This document shows positions 56,377 through 64,000 of a stretch of 64,000 nt of DNA, piece by piece. Below the pieces are notes generated by a model that was given only the letters and a program-made list of their open reading frames with translations, made no database searches and was not told where the DNA came from. The position numbers and the translations under genes are program-made. Source of the DNA: Sphingobacterium wenxiniae (GTDB lineage Bacteria; Bacteroidota; Bacteroidia; Sphingobacteriales; Sphingobacteriaceae); NCBI RefSeq assembly GCF_900116225.1, contig NZ_FOZZ01000001.1:248001-312000 (forward strand), written 5' to 3'. Numbering within the stretch: position 1 is the stretch's first letter; every line of letters starts with the position of its first letter.

Positions 56377-57324
56377 ATGGATATTGCCAAAAGGTTTAAC
56401 AGAATAGTCTCAATATATTTTCATCTGCAAGCTAAGTCGGTAGTTAAAGCTCAGGAACTAGCTACACGTTTTGAAGTAAGCTTGCGCACGATTTATCGGG
56501 ATATTAAAGCCTTGGAGCAAGCCGGTGTCCCCATATATGGAGAAGCAGGAACGGGCTATACGCTGATGGACGGTTATCGGCTTCCTCCTACCCGCTTCTC
56601 CTCCGAAGAGATATTAAGCCTTACTGCCGCAGACAAGTTAATGAGGAAATTTGTCGATGCTGACCTGTACAAAAACTTTGATACGGCAATCAACAAGATA
56701 AAAGCACATTTACGCTATACGGATAAAGACCAGATAACCACTTTGGAAAATAATATGTGGATGAGTTCTATAGGCAATACCTTCAACGAGCAAGTTCCTT
56801 CAGCCCTTTCTACTCTCTTTGAAAGTATTGCCGAACGTAAAATAGTAAACCTAAGTTACCAAGGCAATGCATATACAGAGTGCTCTTATCGGGAAACAGA
56901 GCCTGTCGGTGTTTTTCATCAGGGGAATTATTGGTATTTTATGGCCTATTGCCACCTAAGAGACGATTATCGACAATTCCGAATTGACCGAATACAGCAA
57001 ATCAAGCTAACGGATAGAAACTTCACCAAAGCACACCGTGAACTTTCTTTCTACTTACCGCAAAAGGAAGATATTTCCACCACAACAGTTCGGATTTCCG
57101 TTCCTGTATCATTTGCTCACTATATGCATTGGGACCGCCCTTATTACGGGTTTATTGAAGAAGAAGTAATAGATGGGCATGCAATTATGACATTTCATAG
57201 CCGAAATGTGGAAGAAGAATTTGCCCGTTGGTTTTTGATGTTTGCCGATAAGGCAATTATTTTAGAGCCTATGAGTTTAAAAATGCGAATAAAGGAACTT
57301 GTAGATGCTATTCGTATTCCTTAA
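56377..57324 (+). CDS. WYL-domain transcriptional regulator (YafY-like)
   Basis: 315 aa from the ATG at 56377 (MDIAKRFNRIVSIYFHLQ). An N-terminal HTH_11 domain (AQELATRFEVSLRTIYRDIKALE, about 22-45) precedes a WYL ligand-binding domain (RKIVNLSYQG, GNYWYFMAYCHLRDDYRQFRIDRIQ) and a C-terminal WCX segment. Members usually repress or activate neighbouring genes. It may bind the palindromic site at the DinB gene 1.6 kb away (inference). Confidence 0.93.
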   Translation: MDIAKRFNRIVSIYFHLQAKSVVKAQELATRFEVSLRTIYRDIKALEQAGVPIYGEAGTGYTLMDGYRLPPTRFSSEEILSLTAADKLMRKFVDADLYKNFDTAINKIKAHLRYTDKDQITTLENNMWMSSIGNTFNEQVPSALSTLFESIAERKIVNLSYQGNAYTECSYRETEPVGVFHQGNYWYFMAYCHLRDDYRQFRIDRIQQIKLTDRNFTKAHRELSFYLPQKEDISTTTVRISVPVSFAHYMHWDRPYYGFIEEEVIDGHAIMTFHSRNVEEEFARWFLMFADKAIILEPMSLKMRIKELVDAIRIP

Positions 57325-57394
57325 TTTTTTCATCTCTTTACTTCTTATTTACAGTCAAAAACAGTAAGTTATATAACTATAATAAACCGACTAC

Positions 57395-58357
57395 ATGATG
57401 AGATATATACAGTTTTTATGCTTTATTTTTTTGTTGACCATCACAACAACATTACGCGCGCAACAGAATCCAGTATTTCCAGGCTGGTACGCCGATCCGG
57501 AAGCGATTATTTATAATAACGAATATTGGATATTTCCGACCTATTCTGCTCCCTATAAAGAACAGATTTTATTTGACGCATTCTCATCTAAGGATCTGGT
57601 CAGCTGGACCAAACATCACCGTATATTAGATAATACTGAAGTGAAATGGGCACACATGGCAATGTGGGCGCCCAGTGTTATTGAGAAAGATGGTAAATAT
57701 TATTTTTTCTTTGGAGCGAACGATGTACATGAAGGCGAAATCGGTGGAATCGGCGTAGCGGTTGCCGACCAACCACAAGGGCCATATAAAGATTTACTGG
57801 GAAAACCCCTTATCAACGAAATTGTCAATGGTGCACAACCCATAGACCAGTTTGTATTTAGGGATAAAGACGGTCAGCATTACATGTTTTATGGCGGCTG
57901 GCGACACTGTAATGTGGTAAAATTAAGTGATGATTTCAAAAGCCTTGTGCCTTTTGAAGATGGCAGTATTTACAAAGAAGTTACGCCTGAAAATTACGTA
58001 GAAGGCCCTTTCATGTTTATTCGTGATGGGAAATACTATTTCATGTGGTCAGAAGGCGGATGGACAGGCCCTGATTATAAGGTAGCCTATGCTATTTCAG
58101 ATTCTCCTTTCGGTCCCTTTGAACGCATTGGCACCATCTTGGAACAAGACCCAGAAATTGCAACCGGAGCCGGTCATCATTCGGTGATTAAAATCCCAAA
58201 TGAGGATAAATATTATATCGTTTACCACCGCAGACCTTTAGGGAAAACACAGGCCCATGAAAGAGAAACCTGTATCGAGCCCATGACTTTTGATGAAAAG
58301 GGTTTTATAAACCCCGTGAAAATGACCTTTGAAGGTGTGAGACATGAGTTAAAATAG
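57395..58357 (+). CDS. Secreted glycoside hydrolase, family 43
   Basis: 320 aa, signal peptide to about residue 22. Five-blade beta-propeller with the three GH43 acidic residues: D34 (WYADPEAI, base), D151 (GAQPIDQFVF) and E203 (YVEGPFMF, acid). GH43 enzymes remove arabinose, xylose or galactose from plant glycans. It ends at a strong bidirectional terminator. Confidence 0.92.
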   Translation: MMRYIQFLCFIFLLTITTTLRAQQNPVFPGWYADPEAIIYNNEYWIFPTYSAPYKEQILFDAFSSKDLVSWTKHHRILDNTEVKWAHMAMWAPSVIEKDGKYYFFFGANDVHEGEIGGIGVAVADQPQGPYKDLLGKPLINEIVNGAQPIDQFVFRDKDGQHYMFYGGWRHCNVVKLSDDFKSLVPFEDGSIYKEVTPENYVEGPFMFIRDGKYYFMWSEGGWTGPDYKVAYAISDSPFGPFERIGTILEQDPEIATGAGHHSVIKIPNEDKYYIVYHRRPLGKTQAHERETCIEPMTFDEKGFINPVKMTFEGVRHELK

Positions 58358-58401
58358 CTTAATCAGCCAGCAAGAACCTTATTCTTGCTGGCTGATTAAG
58401 C
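58357..58401. terminator. Bidirectional palindromic terminator
   Basis: A perfect 20-bp stem with a five-base loop between the convergent GH43 and DinB genes. Confidence 0.9.
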
Positions 58402-58412
58402 TTATTCTATTA

Positions 58413-58883
58413 CTACCTATCCCAGAAAAAAGGTGGTTCTATCCCTAGAGCCCGCAGATAAACAAATCCTTGTGCCCGGTGATGGATTTCATTATCCACG
58501 AAATAGAGCAGATTGCTATAAATAGGAAATTTGTACTCTCCAAATAGATTGTGTTCTTTATGGAAATCTTCCTCAGGAATACGGTTATAAAGTTCTATAA
58601 TCTTAGGCGTATCTGCATCCCAACGAGACAGCAGGGCTTCTTTAGTACTTAAACCCAAATCGTGCACATACCCTTCCTCACTTCGTTCCACAATACCTCT
58701 CAAACCTGGCTCGGCAATGGATATCAATTCCATGACTAACTGCGCAAAAGAACGCATGCCTCCGATTGAAAATTCAAAAAGGTCCTTTTCCGGGAATTTC
58801 TCTATAGTGCGACGTGTCAACACACGGTGTCCCAACCAATGCTGCAAAAACTCCTCTTTTGTTAAAATTACTGCTGTATTCAT
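58413..58883 (-). CDS. DinB-family protein (YfiT/DinB superfamily)
   Basis: 156 aa four-helix bundle. Metal-binding His residues of DinB proteins: H19 in LGHRVLTRRTIEKFPE and the pair in DNEIHHRAQGFVYLR near the C-terminus. DinB-like proteins are often thiol-dependent metal enzymes of unknown substrate; some take part in bacillithiol-type detoxification. Regulated from a promoter with an internal palindrome (see 58927-58962). Confidence 0.9.
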   Translation of the reverse strand: MNTAVILTKEEFLQHWLGHRVLTRRTIEKFPEKDLFEFSIGGMRSFAQLVMELISIAEPGLRGIVERSEEGYVHDLGLSTKEALLSRWDADTPKIIELYNRIPEEDFHKEHNLFGEYKFPIYSNLLYFVDNEIHHRAQGFVYLRALGIEPPFFWDR

Positions 58884-58926
58884 GATAATAAATATTAAAT
58901 GTTCTTAATTACTGCTGTGCACACCA

Positions 58927-58961
58927 CAAAGGTAAAACCCGATTATGACAACAGTATGTCA
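58927..58961 (-). promoter_or_regulatory. Promoter and palindromic operator of the DinB gene
   Basis: Minus strand TACCTTTG (58927-58934) is a perfect -7. Upstream of it, TGACA-ACAGTA-TGTCA (58946-58961) is a perfect inverted repeat with 6-base spacer, placed where a regulator would block RNA polymerase. Confidence 0.55.
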
Positions 58962-59059
58962 ACAGAAAACGTATATATTTCACTTTTTTTATTGACTCTA
59001 TTTTCACCGATGGCTACCCCTCTTTTACCGAGAAAAGACATTGATTGGTCTAATCTCCA

Positions 59060-59090
59060 TTTCGCAGGAACCCTGTTTAATCTACCTTTG
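59060..59090 (+). promoter_or_regulatory. Promoter of the NTF2-like gene, TTTC-N19-TACCTTTG
   Basis: Perfect -7 (59083-59090) with a one-mismatch -33 (TTTC, 59060-59063) at exactly 19 bases. The leader would be about 50 bases. Confidence 0.6.
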
Positions 59091-59148
59091 AGTCAACAAA
59101 ACAGAAAATAAATAATTAAAATATTTAAAACATTAAAAACACAGTATC

Positions 59149-59574
59149 ATGAAAAAGACATTGGCAACCCTCGCAACAGCATTCGTTATGGTAGCATCAT
59201 TCAGCTCATTTGCAGCAGAATCACCACGTCCTTCAAAAGAAAGTAAATCAACACACATGATTGACAACTATTTAGCTTCGTCTACTTTGGGGGACATCAC
59301 TTGGAACAATGCCCTTTTTGCTGAAGATTTTGAATACCGCAATCTCAACAACAACGATCAATTCGACAAAAAGGCATACATGAAGTTCTTAAAAGAAAAT
59401 AAGAATAAAAAATACAACTGCACGACGACATACAGCATTTTAGATGAAAACGCCCAGACCTGCTTGGCTAAAGCAACAATGGTTTTCGAAAATTTCACCC
59501 GTGTAGATTATATTACGCTAAATAATAGTGAAGACGGTTGGAAAGTCAGTAAAGTAGTGACGACATACCCATAG
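59149..59574 (+). CDS. Secreted NTF2-like (putative lumazine-binding) protein
   Basis: 141 aa. Signal peptide to about residue 22 (SFAAES), then an NTF2-like cone fold: a helix with IDNYLASSTLGDITW, a curved sheet containing FAEDFEYRNLNNNDQFDKKAY, and a C-terminal strand with GWKVSKVVTTYP. Members often bind small molecules or act as non-catalytic scaffolds. Function unknown. A terminator follows. Confidence 0.82.
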   Translation: MKKTLATLATAFVMVASFSSFAAESPRPSKESKSTHMIDNYLASSTLGDITWNNALFAEDFEYRNLNNNDQFDKKAYMKFLKENKNKKYNCTTTYSILDENAQTCLAKATMVFENFTRVDYITLNNSEDGWKVSKVVTTYP

Positions 59575-59637
59575 AAGCAAGGGTTATTGCTTCAAATCAA
59601 AATATCACTCGATATTTAATTGTTTAGTTTAATTGTT

Positions 59638-59667
59638 AAAAGCCTGTATCTCCTACAGGCTTTTTTG
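59638..59667 (+). terminator. Terminator after the NTF2-like gene
   Basis: AAAAGCCTGTA and TACAGGCTTTT pair perfectly over a 5-base loop with a T run. Confidence 0.9.
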
Positions 59668-59678
59668 ACGTAATATGA

Positions 59679-60128
59679 CTAAAAAATTTGTTGTATCTGT
59701 TGTTCCCTATCATTGAATTGAAAAATCTCTCCAACTTCTTTTTCCCACAACAAACGACCTATCGGGGAGTGCGGAGAAATAACCATATAGGTATTTCCAG
59801 CTATCTCCAGCTTTCCCAAACTAATTGCAAGAAAATATGTAGCGCCTTCCGTCACAATCACAGCACCAAGAATAGCTTTCTCCTTTGGTTTAAGCTCTAT
59901 TTGCTGCAGAACAATCAAATCCTTTTTAACCTGATTCAGTTGGTCCTGATAGCGACTTAAATCCTGCTGTATCATCTCCCGAGAGGTTTCATACTTATCA
60001 CCGGCGCTACTTTTTGTTTCGCTTTCCAAAGATTCTTGTGCCTGTGTCATCCCTAGTTGTATTTCTTCAAAACGTGCTTGGGTACGTTTCAGACAAGATT
60101 CCTTCAGTAGCTCTTTTATATTTCCCAT
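59679..60128 (-). CDS. GreA/GreB-like protein
   Basis: 149 aa. The N-terminal coiled coil has KSSAGDKYETSREMIQQ (about 40-56), equivalent to the acidic tip region of GreA, and the C-terminal half is a GreA/GreB FKBP-like domain (GAVIVTEGATYFLAI, GNTYMVISPHSPIGRLL, VGEIFQFN). It probably binds RNA polymerase and modulates elongation or backtracking. It is shorter and more divergent than GreA. Confidence 0.82.
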   Translation of the reverse strand: MGNIKELLKESCLKRTQARFEEIQLGMTQAQESLESETKSSAGDKYETSREMIQQDLSRYQDQLNQVKKDLIVLQQIELKPKEKAILGAVIVTEGATYFLAISLGKLEIAGNTYMVISPHSPIGRLLWEKEVGEIFQFNDREQQIQQIF

Positions 60129-60145
60129 AGTTACTCTTTCCCTAT

Positions 60146-60194
60146 AAAAATAAGATAGGCTGACCCAAACTTTCGTTTATAGGACAGCCTATCT
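60146..60194 (-). terminator. Terminator of the His-rich lipoprotein gene
   Basis: AGATAGGCTG and CAGCCTATCT close a 22-base loop and are followed on the minus strand by TATTTTTA. Confidence 0.7.
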
Positions 60195-60219
60195 GATGCA
60201 AAGATACCTGACTTCGCTA

Positions 60220-60714
60220 TTAATTTTTCAAAGCTTCTTTTAAGTTTTTCGCTTTTCTTTCTGCGTCATTAGCAATCTCTTTGGTTTTATCTGCTGTTTT
60301 TTCAGCAGCTTTATCTAAAGCCTTGCCTGTAGAGTGCGCCGCATCTTTTGTAGCATCTACCGCAGAACCTACGCCTTTTTCCACTTTATCCCCAACATTT
60401 TTAGCGGCATCTTTTACTTTTTCCCATGCATTTTTCGTTTCATCCACAGATTTCTGAGCCGCTTCTTCTGCTTTTTTATCTCCCTTAGCAACCGCAGCTT
60501 CTAAATCTGCTTTTGCTTTGAGATAAGCTTCTTCTGCTCTTGCTACGGCATCGTCAGCTGAATGATCGTGACCTGCATGGTCATGGTTGTGACCTGCGTG
60601 ATCGTCAACTACAGATGTACTATCTGTATTATTTGATGAATTAGTAGAAGCATTATTACACGAGGCCATTATCAAGGCTCCCGCAACTAAAGACAATAAT
60701 CCAATTTTTTTCAT
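60220..60714 (-). CDS. His-rich, LEA-like lipoprotein
   Basis: 164 aa. Lipobox MASC (C19), a Ser/Asn/Thr linker, then a metal-binding type cluster HAGHNHDHAGHDHS (about 40-53) and a long amphipathic helix rich in Ala, Lys and Asp (KVKDAAKNVGDKVEKGVG, DKTKEIANDAERKAKNL) like late-embryogenesis-abundant or apolipoprotein-like stress proteins. It may buffer zinc or copper at the envelope (inference). Confidence 0.8.
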   Translation of the reverse strand: MKKIGLLSLVAGALIMASCNNASTNSSNNTDSTSVVDDHAGHNHDHAGHDHSADDAVARAEEAYLKAKADLEAAVAKGDKKAEEAAQKSVDETKNAWEKVKDAAKNVGDKVEKGVGSAVDATKDAAHSTGKALDKAAEKTADKTKEIANDAERKAKNLKEALKN

Positions 60715-60774
60715 GATTATAATTTTTTTAAATTGACGAGTATGATATACAATATTTATGCCAAATGAATATAA

Positions 60775-61662
60775 TTAAGCTTTAGGATAAATAGTACCTT
60801 TTGCTGCCTCCAAGGTGTTTTTCAATAGCCCTACGATGGTCATAAGCCCTACACCTCCCGGTACAGGTGTAATCCAAGATGCTTTTTTAGCCACAGGCTC
60901 AAAATCCACATCACCATACAATTTAAAACCAGACTTAGTTTCTGTAGAATTTTCTCGGTTGATACCCACATCGATAACAATAGCACCCTCTTTAACCATA
61001 TCTGCGGTAACAAAGTTTTTCTTACCGATAGCTGCCACAACCACATCACCTTGCAAAACTTCTTCCTTAAGATTTGCCGTGCGGCTATGCGTCAACGTCA
61101 CCGTACAGTTCCCTGGATTACTATTACGCGCTAACAAGATACTCATTGGGGAGCCTACGATATTGCTACGTCCAACCACAACAGCTTTCTTACCGGCAAT
61201 ATCCAATCCATAATGCTCCAACATCAACATTATTCCATATGGTGTGGCCGGGATAAAGCAAGGAAGATTTCGTTGCATACGACCCAAATTTATGGGGTGA
61301 AAACCGTCCACATCTTTACGGTAATCTATCGCTTCAGTAATTTTATCCGGATCGATATGCTTCGGTAATGGAAGCTGCACAATCAATCCATCGATAGTAG
61401 GGTCTAGATTAATCTCATGGATTTTAGCAATAAGCTCTTCTTCTGTAATATCGACACCATAGCGGATATTCGTCGATTCGAAGCCTACCAGTTCACAGTT
61501 ACGCATTTTACTGGCAACATAGGTTTCACTTCCGCCATCGTTGCCTACCAAGATAGCCACCAAATGAGGTTTACGTCCTGCAGAAGCTGTAAATTCAGCA
61601 GCTTCTTTTTTAATATCTTCCTTAATTTTCGCAGAAACTACTTTTCCGTCTAATAAGTTCAT
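60775..61662 (-). CDS. folD: Bifunctional methylenetetrahydrofolate dehydrogenase / cyclohydrolase
   Basis: 295 aa. The catalytic Lys region SETYVASKMRNCE, the GLIVQLPLPKHI motif and the NADP loop VVGRSNIVGSPM followed by TPVPGGVGLMT are standard FolD. It interconverts 5,10-methylene- and 10-formyl-THF in one-carbon metabolism. Confidence 0.96.
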   Translation of the reverse strand: MNLLDGKVVSAKIKEDIKKEAAEFTASAGRKPHLVAILVGNDGGSETYVASKMRNCELVGFESTNIRYGVDITEEELIAKIHEINLDPTIDGLIVQLPLPKHIDPDKITEAIDYRKDVDGFHPINLGRMQRNLPCFIPATPYGIMLMLEHYGLDIAGKKAVVVGRSNIVGSPMSILLARNSNPGNCTVTLTHSRTANLKEEVLQGDVVVAAIGKKNFVTADMVKEGAIVIDVGINRENSTETKSGFKLYGDVDFEPVAKKASWITPVPGGVGLMTIVGLLKNTLEAAKGTIYPKA

Positions 61663-61732
61663 TTTTTTAGTATTGAGTATAGCGCATTGAGTATTGCCCG
61701 GTCTTTCTATTAACCAACAATACCCGGTACAT

Positions 61733-61765
61733 TTTCAAATCTTCAAATCTTCAAATTTCCAAATT
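61733..61765. repeat. Short direct repeat between folD and lepA
   Basis: Four contiguous 8-base units of CTTCAAAT type, two identical and two near-identical. Simple sequence; significance unclear. Confidence 0.55.
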
Positions 61766-61767
61766 CC

Positions 61768-63558
61768 CTAATCCAACTTCAACACGGCCATAAACGCCGA
61801 TTGTGGAATCTCCACGTTTCCAACCTGACGCATACGTTTTTTACCTTTTTTCTGTTTCTCCAAAAGTTTGCGTTTACGCGAAATATCACCACCATAACAT
61901 TTTGCCGTAACATCCTTACGCAAAGCCGAAATCGTTTCACGGGCAATAATCTTAGCGCCGATAGATGCCTGTATACGAATCTCAAATTGCTGTCTTGGCA
62001 GAAGTTCTTTCAATTTTTCACAGATTTTTTTACCAAAATCATAAGCATTGCTTCGGTGAATTAACGATGATAGTGCATCCACAGGTTCATCATTCAGGCG
62101 AATATCCAATTTCACCAAGTCAGATTGACGATAACCGATCTGATGGTAATCAAAAGATGCATACCCTTTGGAAATAGTCTTCAATTTATCATAGAAGTCA
62201 AATACAATCTCCCCCATCGGCATTTCAAATACCAGTTCAACACGATCAGAAGTCAAGTAAGATTGATTGATGATCGTTCCTCGTTTTTGTATACAAAGGG
62301 ACATCACTGGCCCAACAAATTCAGCTTTGGTAATGACATTGGCCTTGATATAGGGCTCTTCGATGAAATCCAACTTACTCGGATCCGGTAAATCGGAAGG
62401 GTTATGTACTACAATTTCTTCTTTATCCTTGGTTAAGAACGCACGGTAAGAAACGTTGGGAACGGTCGTGATAACCGTCATGTTAAACTCTCTTTCCAAA
62501 CGTTCCTGAATAATCTCCATGTGGAGCATGCCCAAGAAACCACATCGGAAACCAAAACCTAAAGCTGCTGAGGACTCTGGCTCAAATACCAACGAAGCAT
62601 CGTTCAATTGTAAGCGGTGCATGGACTCGCGAAGCTCTTCATAATCTTCGGTATCGACCGGATAAATCCCTGCAAATACCATAGGTTTTACCTCTTCAAA
62701 TCCTTTGATAGCCTCCGAGCAAGGTCTTTCTTTGTGGGTGATGGTATCCCCTACTTTGACTTCCCTTGCTTCCTTGATACCCGATATGATATAACCTACA
62801 TCACCCGTTTTAATCACATCTTTAGCTACCTGATTAAGTTTCAAAGTACCGACCTCATCAGCAAAATACTCTTTTCCTGTAGCCACAAACTTTACTTTAT
62901 CTCCTTTACGAATTTCCCCATTTTCCACTTTGAAATAGGCCATAATCCCTCGGAAAGAATTGAACACTGAATCGAAGATCAAAGCTTGCAAAGGTGCGCC
63001 CGGATCACCTTCCGGTGATGGAATGCGGTCGATAATAGCAGACAAAATATCTGGTATTCCCATACCAGTCTTACCCGATGCAGGGATGATATCCTCACGT
63101 TTACCACCAATCAAGTCAACAATCTGGTCTTTCACTTCCTCTGGCATTGCTCCTGGCAAGTCCATTTTATTCAAGATGGGAATAATTTCCAAATCGTGTT
63201 CCAATGCCAGATATAGATTGGAAATAGTCTGCGCTTGTATACCTTGCGAAGCATCTACAATCAACAAAGCTCCTTCACAGGCAGCGATCGACCTTGACAC
63301 TTCATAAGAAAAATCTACGTGTCCCGGTGTGTCGATTAAGTTTAACACATATTTTTCTCCATCTCTCGTATATTCCATCTGAATCGCATGCGACTTGATG
63401 GTGATACCACGCTCACGTTCTAAATCCATATTATCCAACAGTTGTGCTTGCGCTTCCCGCTGAGAAATGGTATTGGTATACTCCAACAACCTATCAGCCA
63501 GCGTACTCTTTCCGTGGTCAATATGTGCTATAATACAAAAATTACGTATATGCTTCAT
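61768..63558 (-). CDS. lepA: Elongation factor 4
   Basis: 596 aa translational GTPase. G1 [11 protein letters not shown]3 DTPGHVDF, G4 NKMDLPGA, and the LepA C-terminal domain with [15 protein letters not shown]-type basic tail are all present. Acts on ribosomes under ionic or temperature stress. The -7 at 63588 gives a 5' leader of about 30 bases. Confidence 0.97.
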   Translation of the reverse strand: MKHIRNFCIIAHIDHGKSTLADRLLEYTNTISQREAQAQLLDNMDLERERGITIKSHAIQMEYTRDGEKYVLNLIDTPGHVDFSYEVSRSIAACEGALLIVDASQGIQAQTISNLYLALEHDLEIIPILNKMDLPGAMPEEVKDQIVDLIGGKREDIIPASGKTGMGIPDILSAIIDRIPSPEGDPGAPLQALIFDSVFNSFRGIMAYFKVENGEIRKGDKVKFVATGKEYFADEVGTLKLNQVAKDVIKTGDVGYIISGIKEAREVKVGDTITHKERPCSEAIKGFEEVKPMVFAGIYPVDTEDYEELRESMHRLQLNDASLVFEPESSAALGFGFRCGFLGMLHMEIIQERLEREFNMTVITTVPNVSYRAFLTKDKEEIVVHNPSDLPDPSKLDFIEEPYIKANVITKAEFVGPVMSLCIQKRGTIINQSYLTSDRVELVFEMPMGEIVFDFYDKLKTISKGYASFDYHQIGYRQSDLVKLDIRLNDEPVDALSSLIHRSNAYDFGKKICEKLKELLPRQQFEIRIQASIGAKIIARETISALRKDVTAKCYGGDISRKRKLLEKQKKGKKRMRQVGNVEIPQSAFMAVLKLD

Positions 63559-63587
63559 AAAGGATTTTATCCAAAATAACTAAATGG

Positions 63588-63595
63588 CAAATATA
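63588..63595 (-). promoter_or_regulatory. -7 element of lepA
   Basis: Minus strand TATATTTG, perfect, 29 bases before the ATG. Confidence 0.55.
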
Positions 63596-63649
63596 GTCTA
63601 TTTACAATAGATTTTTACCATTATTTTTCGGAAGCGCTCGGCAGTAAAC

Positions 63650-63684
63650 AAAAAAAAGGCCCTACATAAGTATTATGCAGGACC
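63650..63684 (-). terminator. Terminator after the ammonium transporter gene
   Basis: Minus strand GGTCCTGCATA pairs with TATGTAGGGCC (two G-T pairs), followed by seven T. Confidence 0.88.
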
Positions 63685-63718
63685 AACTCATAAATTAGTC
63701 AGTTAGTAGTAAACTTCT

Positions 63719-64000
63719 TTACAATTGTTCTCCGTGCTGGGATAAATCCAAACCAACCTCTTCCTCTGCTTCACTGACACGCAAAGGCGTAATGATATCG
63801 GTGAGTTTAAGTAAAATAAAAGCAACGACTATGATAAAAACTGAAGCTCCGATTAAGCCTATAATATGTGCGGTAAAAAGCGAAGTTTCACCAAAGAACA
63901 AACCATTGGCTTCAACAGCTTCATTAATCGATTTGTGCGCAAACACGCCGGTCAACACCATCCCCACCATACCACCTACACCATGACTTGGAAACACATC
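63719..64000 (-). CDS. amt: Ammonium transporter, C-terminal fragment (window edge)
   Basis: The last 93 codons of an Amt/MEP channel. DVFPSHGVGGMVGMVLTG is the helix with the conserved His-twin region, followed by a final membrane helix (AHIIGLIGASVFIIVVAFILL) and the cytoplasmic tail ending VGLDLSQHGEQL, typical of Amt. The 5' part lies beyond the window. Confidence 0.93.
   Translation of the reverse strand, partial: DVFPSHGVGGMVGMVLTGVFAHKSINEAVEANGLFFGETSLFTAHIIGLIGASVFIIVVAFILLKLTDIITPLRVSEAEEEVGLDLSQHGEQL

Noticed and set aside
58899-59111. 70-aa plus-strand ORF
   Set aside because: No start context or family similarity; it overlaps the DinB promoter and operator and the promoter of the NTF2-like gene.

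Overview
The window looks like a chromosomal segment of a Sphingobacteriaceae member (Bacteroidota), most likely Sphingobacterium or a close relative. The evidence is a SusC/SusD pair, a type IX secretion plug-domain protein (DUF5103), the FeoB-associated Cys-rich small protein, low G+C, and the Bacteroidota promoter element TAnnTTTG, which occurs as a perfect match just upstream of at least a dozen genes. Shine-Dalgarno sequences are largely absent. No tRNA, rRNA, insertion sequence, prophage or CRISPR array was seen.

Layout. 1-2.5 kb: the start of a sensor kinase, its OmpR-type response regulator and a WG-repeat-like lipoprotein. 2.6-7.6 kb: a minus-strand housekeeping block pheT - small coiled-coil gene - zapA - candidate 6S RNA - rny. 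7.6-9.0 kb: two decayed AraC-type regulators fused by a deletion. 9.1-12.8 kb: GNAT acetyltransferase, glmM, and a translationally coupled PAP2 phosphatase/ZIP transporter pair. 12.8-14.5 kb: a broken membrane protein gene and a lipoprotein. 14.5-27.3 kb: sulfatase, calcineurin-type phosphoesterase, an overlapping GT4/flippase-like/GT4 operon, an exported endonuclease/exonuclease/phosphatase-fold enzyme and a SusC/SusD pair; together these suggest cell-envelope glycolipid or phosphodiester metabolism. 27.5-38.8 kb: EamA exporter, feoA-feoB-small Cys protein, MuiA-like protein, T9SS plug protein, amino-acid permease, and small lipoprotein or membrane genes, two of them split by single small indels. 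38.9-43 kb: a HEAT-repeat/3-keto-disaccharide hydrolase (DUF1080) fusion with a TAT-exported GFO/IDH/MocA oxidoreductase, which fits the periplasmic 3-keto-glycoside route. 43-46.9 kb: the glycerol operon glpD-glpK-glpF. 47-53.9 kb: lipocalin, Ohr, a 21-bp minisatellite ORF, DUF4268 protein, S1/P1 nuclease, SBF-like transporter, aspartate aminotransferase and DUF763 protein. 54-58.4 kb: GHL10-like lipoprotein, small lipoprotein, WYL regulator, GH43 enzyme. 58.4-64 kb: DinB-family protein, NTF2-like protein, GreA/B-like protein, His-rich lipoprotein, folD, lepA and the end of an ammonium transporter gene.

The non-standard material worth attention is the candidate 6S RNA, four independently damaged genes lying among intact housekeeping genes, three families of hairpin-forming intergenic repeats, the heptad-encoding minisatellite, the HEAT-DUF1080 fusion, a GlpF whose first NPA motif reads NCA, very short or absent 5' leaders on some genes, and a palindromic operator at a DinB-family gene. 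I did not find a clearly new multi-gene defence or mobile system here. The best candidates for under-described biology are the glycolipid-like cluster and the HEAT/3-keto-glycoside pair.
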